From assembly GCF_000425945.1 (NCBI RefSeq), contig NZ_AUEK01000017.1, positions 38,682 to 102,681 on the forward strand: a DNA stretch of 64,000 nucleotides. Reading direction: 5' to 3'. Under the pieces are notes generated by a model, which worked only from the letters and a program-made list of their open reading frames with translations, was not told the DNA's origin and searched no databases. The translations under genes were made by a program, and so were the position numbers. Below are positions 55,829 through 64,000 of this stretch, piece by piece (the stretch's first letter is position 1; every line of letters begins with the position of its first letter). The DNA is from Candidatus Solirubrobacter pratensis. GTDB taxonomy: Bacteria; Actinomycetota; Thermoleophilia; Solirubrobacterales; Solirubrobacteraceae.

Positions 55829-56530
55829 ATGACGGACCGAGCGGAAGCCACCATCGCCGGCAGCGGCGTGCGGGTGCTGGTCGTCGATGACGACGGCGGG
55901 GTTCGCGCGGGGCTGCGGGCGCTCTTGGAGCAACACGGATTCGAGGTGGCTGCGGAGGCCGGCGCGGAGGCCGCTCTGCGGCGCATCCTCTCGTTCGCGG
56001 CCGACGTCGCGCTGGTCGATGCCGACATGCCAGGCATGTCGGGCGTCGAGGCTACGCGGCGGCTCGTCCGGCGCGTGCCGGCGACGCGCGTCGTGCTGCT
56101 GACCGTCGCAGCCGACGACGACGGCGTGCTCGAGGCCGTCTGGGCCGGGGCGTCGGGCCTGCTGCTCAAGGACGCGGAGGTCGACGAGATCGTCGCCGGC
56201 GTGCGCGCGGTGGCGACCGGGCACGTGGCGTTCGACGGGCGCGTCACCGGCGCGCTCGTCGCGGCGGCGCGCAGGATGGCGGCGCCGGCCGAGTTCGCGC
56301 GCGAGCCGGTCGCGGTGGCGCTCTCGGCGCGTGAGCGCGAGCTGCTCGAGCTCGTGGCCGAAGGCCTGGACAACGCGGCGATCGGGCAGCGGATGTTCGT
56401 CAGCCCCAGCACGGTCAAGAGCCGCGTGTCCCGGCTGTTGGCCACGCTAGGGGTCCACAATCGCGTCCAAGCGGCCACGTACGCCGTGCGCCACGGCATG
56501 ATCGGCAGCGAGCACCGCGCCGCGGCCTGA
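55829..56530 (+). CDS. Response regulator, NarL/LuxR family
   Basis: 233 residues; ATG 55829 has AGGAG 5 nt upstream, ATG 55814 is an alternative. Receiver: VRVLVVDDDGGVRAGLRALLEQ, phospho-Asp in VALVDADMPGMSG, Lys in GLLLKDAEVD. HTH: LSARERELLELVAEGLDNAAIGQRMFVSPSTVKSRVSRLLATLGV. Close relative of the 54755 regulator (shared LEQHGFEVA, DMPG.SG.EATR), so they are probably duplicated. Lies 452 bp upstream of the broken kinase in the same orientation. Confidence 0.9.
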   Translation: MTDRAEATIAGSGVRVLVVDDDGGVRAGLRALLEQHGFEVAAEAGAEAALRRILSFAADVALVDADMPGMSGVEATRRLVRRVPATRVVLLTVAADDDGVLEAVWAGASGLLLKDAEVDEIVAGVRAVATGHVAFDGRVTGALVAAARRMAAPAEFAREPVAVALSARERELLELVAEGLDNAAIGQRMFVSPSTVKSRVSRLLATLGVHNRVQAATYAVRHGMIGSEHRAAA

Positions 56531-56982
56531 GTTGCCGCGCTCATAGGGAAGCTATCGCGCGGACACTCGAGCGTCCGTCCGGACGCCGTCCTGCTCATCC
56601 GCGCCCCGCTCGACGCGCCGGGAAACGTTGTTCCCCGTGTATCCCCCGTCGCCCCGAGAACGGGGCTTGGTCCCCGAATTGCACCGTCCGCGGAGTCTTG
56701 TCTGTCGACCGCCACCGGCTGCCTCCGAGCCGAGGCCCGTGCGCAGAGCCACATACCGCTCTGCGGCGGATCGCGACATCGCCGCGGAGCGGTCACAGCG
56801 GCCGTTGAGTCGCCATACCGCCGGCTCGTGGATCCACAGCCGACGCTCAGCTCGGCGCGGGCGTCCCCGAGCGTCCTGCTCGCGCCGGCTCCCGGCATCC
56901 GCGGTGAACACGGCGCCGGACCGAGCGTAGGCACGGTGCCCGATGGGTGTTAGCGTCCGATCGTGTCGGGACGGAGGTAGCC
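56531..56982. other. Intergenic region with a hairpin and a LacI-like near-palindrome
   Basis: No gene is recognised in these 452 bp. GCCCCG-AGAA-CGGGGC at 56651-56666 can form a perfect 6-bp stem with a tetraloop but lacks a T tract. GGGAAACGTTGTTCCC near 56619-56635 is an imperfect palindrome centred on CG. Confidence 0.35.
56651..56666. terminator. Small GC hairpin, possible terminator or mRNA structure
   Basis: Stem GCCCCG/CGGGGC with loop AGAA, 121 bp downstream of the regulator stop. No following T run, so a classical intrinsic terminator is doubtful. Confidence 0.25.
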
Positions 56983-58642
56983 GTGTCCTCCCACGTCACA
57001 CCCGATCGTGAGCGCGTCGCGGAACTGGCCGGCGAACAGACCGCGTTGCGTCACATAGCGACGCTCGTCGCGCGCGGCGTGCCGGCGGCCCAGATCTTCG
57101 ATGCGGTCGCCGAGCAGGTGGGGCTCCTCCTGGGAGTCGAAGCCGCAGGGGTCGAGCGCTTCGAACGGAACGGAGAGGGCACCGTCGTCGGCCGCTGGGG
57201 GCGGCTGGCGGGTGACGCGTTTCCGGCCGGCCGCCGGTTCAAGCTCGACGGCAACAGCCCGATCATCGTCAACGGGCATCTCTGGGGTGCGCTCGTGGCC
57301 GCATCGTCCCGGCCCGAGCCGCTGCCGGCGGACGCCGAGTCGCGGACCGCGCAGTTCACCGAGCTGGTGGCCACGGCGATCTCCAAGGTCCATGCGAGCG
57401 TCGAGGCGGCACGGCTGGGCGAGGAGCAGGCGGCGCTGCGGCGGGTCGCAATCATGGTCGCGCGGGGGGACACCCAGGAGCGCGTCGAGAAGCTGCGATC
57501 GCAAATGCGCAGAGCCGCGCGGCGCTCGCCGCCTCGGAAGCGCGCGCTCACAGCCTGCCGAAAGAACAGGCGGGGTTGCGCCGGGTTGCGACCCTCATCG
57601 CCGAAGCTGCGCAGCCTGACGACGTGCTCTCGGCGGTGGCGCAAGAGGTGGCGAGTGTGTTCGGTGTGGAACTGGTGACGGTCTGTCGGTACGACGCCGA
57701 CGACATCGTCGTCCTCAGCTCTGTCGGGGTTCCCGCGTTCCCCGCGGGGAGCCGCTGGTCGCTCGAGATCCCGAGTCTCCCCGGCTCCATCCACGCGACC
57801 CGCGGCCCCATCCGAATCGACGATTTCACCGACGCCGCAGGCCTCGATGCACTTGCACGCGACGCGGGCGTCAAGGCCGCGGTCGGCGTCCGATCCTCGT
57901 CGAGGGAACCGTCTGCGGGAGTATCAACATCGCGTCCACGCAGGACGAGCCACTCCCCGCCGGCGCCGAGGAACGCCTCGCCCGCTTCACCGAGCTCGTC
58001 GCGACGTCGATCTCGAACGCGACCATGCGCTCCGGGCTCGCCGCCTCCCGCGCCCGGATCGCGGCAACGGCCGACCGGGAGCGCCGCCGCGTCGTGCGCG
58101 AGCTGCACGACGGCGCGCAGCAGCGGCTCGTCCACACCATCATCACGCTCAAGCTGGCACAGCGTGCCGAGGACCAGAAGGAGGCCAGGGCGCTGGTCGA
58201 CGACGCGCGCCAACACGCAGAACAGGCAAACGCCGAGCTGCGCGACCTCGCCCACGGCATCCTCCCGTCCGTCCTCACCCGCGGCGGCGTGGGCGCGGCG
58301 GTCGGGGAACTCTGCTCCCGGACGTCGATCCCGATCGAGATCGACATCGCCGTGGACCGCCTCCCCGCCGCGGTCGAGGCGACCGCCTACTTCATCGTGG
58401 CCGAAGCGCTCACCAACATCGACAAGCACGCCTGCGCACACCGCGCCGAGGTCACCGCCCGCATGCGCAACGCCACGCTCGAGATCTGCATCGGCGACGA
58501 CGGAGCCGGCGGCGCACGCCCTGACGGCAGCGGGCTCGTCGGTCTCCGCGACCGCGTCGAGGCGCTGGGCGCAACGATGACCATCGACAGCCCCGACGGG
58601 CGCGGAACGACCCTCATCGCAACGCTCCCGCTCGACGGATGA
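56983..58642 (+). pseudogene. GAF-domain sensor histidine kinase (HisKA_3 type), disrupted
   Basis: GTG 56983 follows GGAGGT. Frame 1 encodes one GAF domain and the start of a second unit (LRRVAIMVARGDTQERV), then at about 57500 the sequence jumps to a later position and a new frame (IANAQSRAALAASEARAHSL), consistent with loss of most of a GAF repeat. Frame 2 encodes another GAF up to AGVKAAVGV; a missing C near 57890 shifts to frame 3, which carries the H-box RRVVRELHDGAQQRLV and HATPase (EALTNIDKHACAH, GSGLVGLRDRVEALG). The kinase core is intact but not translated in frame. Confidence 0.75.
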
Positions 58643-58663
58643 GCGACCGGCTTCGAGTCGGAG

Positions 58664-59216
58664 TCACAGGCGCAAGTGCGCGCCTTGTGCGGCAAGGCGC
58701 GCGATCTGCGTCTCCTGCGGGGTCAGCTGGTCCAGGGTGTCCGGGGTGCGCTTGCGGGCGCGCTCACCGGTCGCCTCCAGCTCGAGCCGTGCGCGCTCGG
58801 CGAACGCCTCCATTCCGGTGTCTCTGAAGAACTCGTGGGTGGTCCGCAGCTGCTCGCGAGCATCTCGACGTCGGCGCTCACGCCGGAGCACTCGCCGTAG
58901 AGAAGCTTGCGTGTGTGCGACCGAGCCTTCTGATCGCCTCCACGTAGAGCTCATCGGCCTCATCGCCATCACTGAGCATGAACAACGCGATCAAGCAGGC
59001 CAACCACAGCCACCGGGCGTCGTCCGGTGACAGGTCGGCCTCGGGCTGGAACGCGTTGAGCGCCTCCGTGAGCAATGGCGCCCCCGCCGTATGGCGCTCG
59101 GTGGCCCGCACCGCCAACCCCTGCAGGAGCCGATCAGACGGCTGCGGCGTCTCTGGCGCCGGGCCGGCAAGGCCCCGCGGGGTTGGCGCGACCGGAGTGC
59201 TGAGGCGTCGAGGACG
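58664..59216 (-). pseudogene. LuxR-family ATPase remnant (C-terminal part, several indels)
   Basis: Minus-strand pieces: LSPDDARWLWLACLIALFML, SDGDEADELYVEAIRRLGR, a frameshifted HKLLYGEWLRRERRRRDAREQL, then FRDTGMEAFAERARLELEAT and LDQLTPQETQIARLAAQGAH. This matches the C-terminal helical region of LAL regulators such as the gene at 44091 (DAREQLRTAHEMF, DQLTAQEAQIARLA) but ends just before the HTH recognition helix. ATPase domain absent. The following 59217-59574 shows nothing recognisable. Confidence 0.65.
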
Positions 59217-59574
59217 GTCTGGTTGAGCCGCTTGGTGCCCGCCCGCAGATCGCTGAGCGTCTCATGCTCGGCTCCCCTGATGACCCCCCGATGAGGATCT
59301 AATCGCTCTACGTGCAAGGCCGCGGCGCGCGCTCGAGCGTAAGCCGATGGCGTGTCTCAGGACCGCGCGCGCTGCGTGCCACGTGCCCTCGCGCGACAAT
59401 TCACCGGCGGGCGGCGGAAGCTCTGCTGGGTGATCCAATTCGGGTCAATTGTCTTTGGCAGGACAGGTCATTCCCTCCCCCTGGAAGATCCCCGTTGCGG
59501 GCTTGTCCGGACTCCGATAAGACCGCGGCCTGCGGCGCTGCCACAGCCGGGTCAGGACGACGAGGAGGAGAGGG

Positions 59575-59978
59575 ATGAGGACGCTATTGATGGCGGTTGC
59601 CGTCCTGGCGGCGGCGTTGGTGCCGTCGTTGTCGCACGCTGCACCGGCGACGACCAACCTGGCATTGGGTTCCGTGGCGAGCGCCAGTTCGCAGGAGAGC
59701 TCGGCCCAAGATTCGCCAACACGTGCGGCGAACGAGCCGCTCGCGAGTACATCGCACACCGGCTTCACCAGTCAGCCGTTCCACTCGGGTGACGGCACTC
59801 ACCACTCCAGGGAAGGTAGGAAAATGCGGCACCAGCGAAACCAGAATCACGTCGGTGGGGTCGGCGGTATCGGCCGATCACCATCACAGCCTCACCCGGC
59901 CGGTTCGGCGTGGCTCAGCGACCGTACCCACCGAGATGCGACGCGCCCCAGCGCGACGGGAAGGCGACAGGCGGTCCG

Positions 59979-59982
<4 letters not shown>
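59575..59982 (+). pseudogene. Truncated secreted protein with signal peptide and start of an F5/8-type C (discoidin) domain
   Basis: GGAGGAGAGG precedes ATG 59575. Signal peptide MRTLLMAVAVLAAALVPSLS-HA is followed by TTNLALGSVASASSQESSAQ, the typical opening of discoidin/CBM32-like domains. After about residue 60 the composition becomes arginine/histidine-rich and unlike the family, indicating deletion or frameshift. The 3' end overlaps the next gene by 4 nt. Possibly the leader of a lost carbohydrate-binding enzyme. Confidence 0.5.

Positions 59983-64000
<4,018 letters not shown>

Noticed and set aside
56619..56635. GGGAAACGTTGTTCCC as a second LacI operator
   Set aside because: Two mismatches in the arms and no carbohydrate gene next to it; kept only as a note in the intergenic entry.
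59217..59574. Gene search in the gap before the discoidin fragment
   Set aside because: No frame on either strand shows protein-like composition or a credible start; left as non-coding.

Overview
The window is high-GC DNA with strong G/C third-position bias, ATG/GTG starts and many overlapping stop/start codons. The protein flavour (tyrosine recombinase type, DUF2267, SDH-type Clp-fold proteinase, PxKF and Ig-like secreted proteins, GH92 with a characteristic C-terminal domain) points to a soil actinobacterium, most likely class Thermoleophilia (Solirubrobacter/Conexibacter-like). That placement is inference from protein style; there is no rRNA or tRNA in the window.

Region 1 (1-11.4 kb) is a catabolic island: polysaccharide-deacetylase-family hydrolase, CitE-like lyase, aminotransferase, two SDRs, isochorismatase-family amidohydrolase, APC permease, nitrilase, cyclase-family hydrolase, a GntR/FCD regulator, acyl-CoA dehydrogenase and class III CoA-transferase. 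The same 13-bp motif (TGTCTGAC-Y-T-N-AG) occurs in three promoter regions of this island and is the likely GntR operator.

Region 2 (11.5-16.2 kb) holds a cupin and a 1401-residue secreted GH92 mannosidase with a perfect LacI-type palindrome upstream. Region 3 (16.2-23.9 kb) is a scar zone of broken genes (transposases, tyrosine recombinase, sigma factor, NDH-2, HtrA-like protease, NuoF-like fragment) around intact GST, M28 peptidase and membrane-protein genes.

Region 4 (23.9-48.8 kb) is a stress island: DUF2267, USP, UBP zinc finger, a cyclic-nucleotide-domain thioredoxin reductase, an MFS transporter, a nine-gene operon dnaK-grpE-cbpA-cbpM-clpB-trx-SDH proteinase-OTCase-like-zwf, a hibernation-factor-like protein, MscS, a YflT-type general stress protein, a group-2/3-like sigma factor, a large LuxR ATPase and a sialidase-like/MoaD-like pair. 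Many of these genes share an upstream bipartite element, TTG-N15-GNCCTA, usually 11-14 nt before the start codon. It resembles a SigB/SigF-type promoter and is the most interesting unexplained signal in the window.

Region 5 (48.8-59.3 kb) has a 1467-residue secreted Ig-like repeat protein with a frameshifted downstream partner, three NarL/LuxR response regulators, a broken histidine kinase and a broken LuxR ATPase. Two identical-architecture inverted repeats (GCGTTCA-N6-TGAACGC) lie between the Ig-repeat gene and the first regulator. Region 6 (59.5-64 kb) starts a very large secreted beta-1,3-glucan-active protein (GH16, beta-helix, two chitobiase-like/CBM56 repeats) that runs off the window in a Thr-Pro linker.
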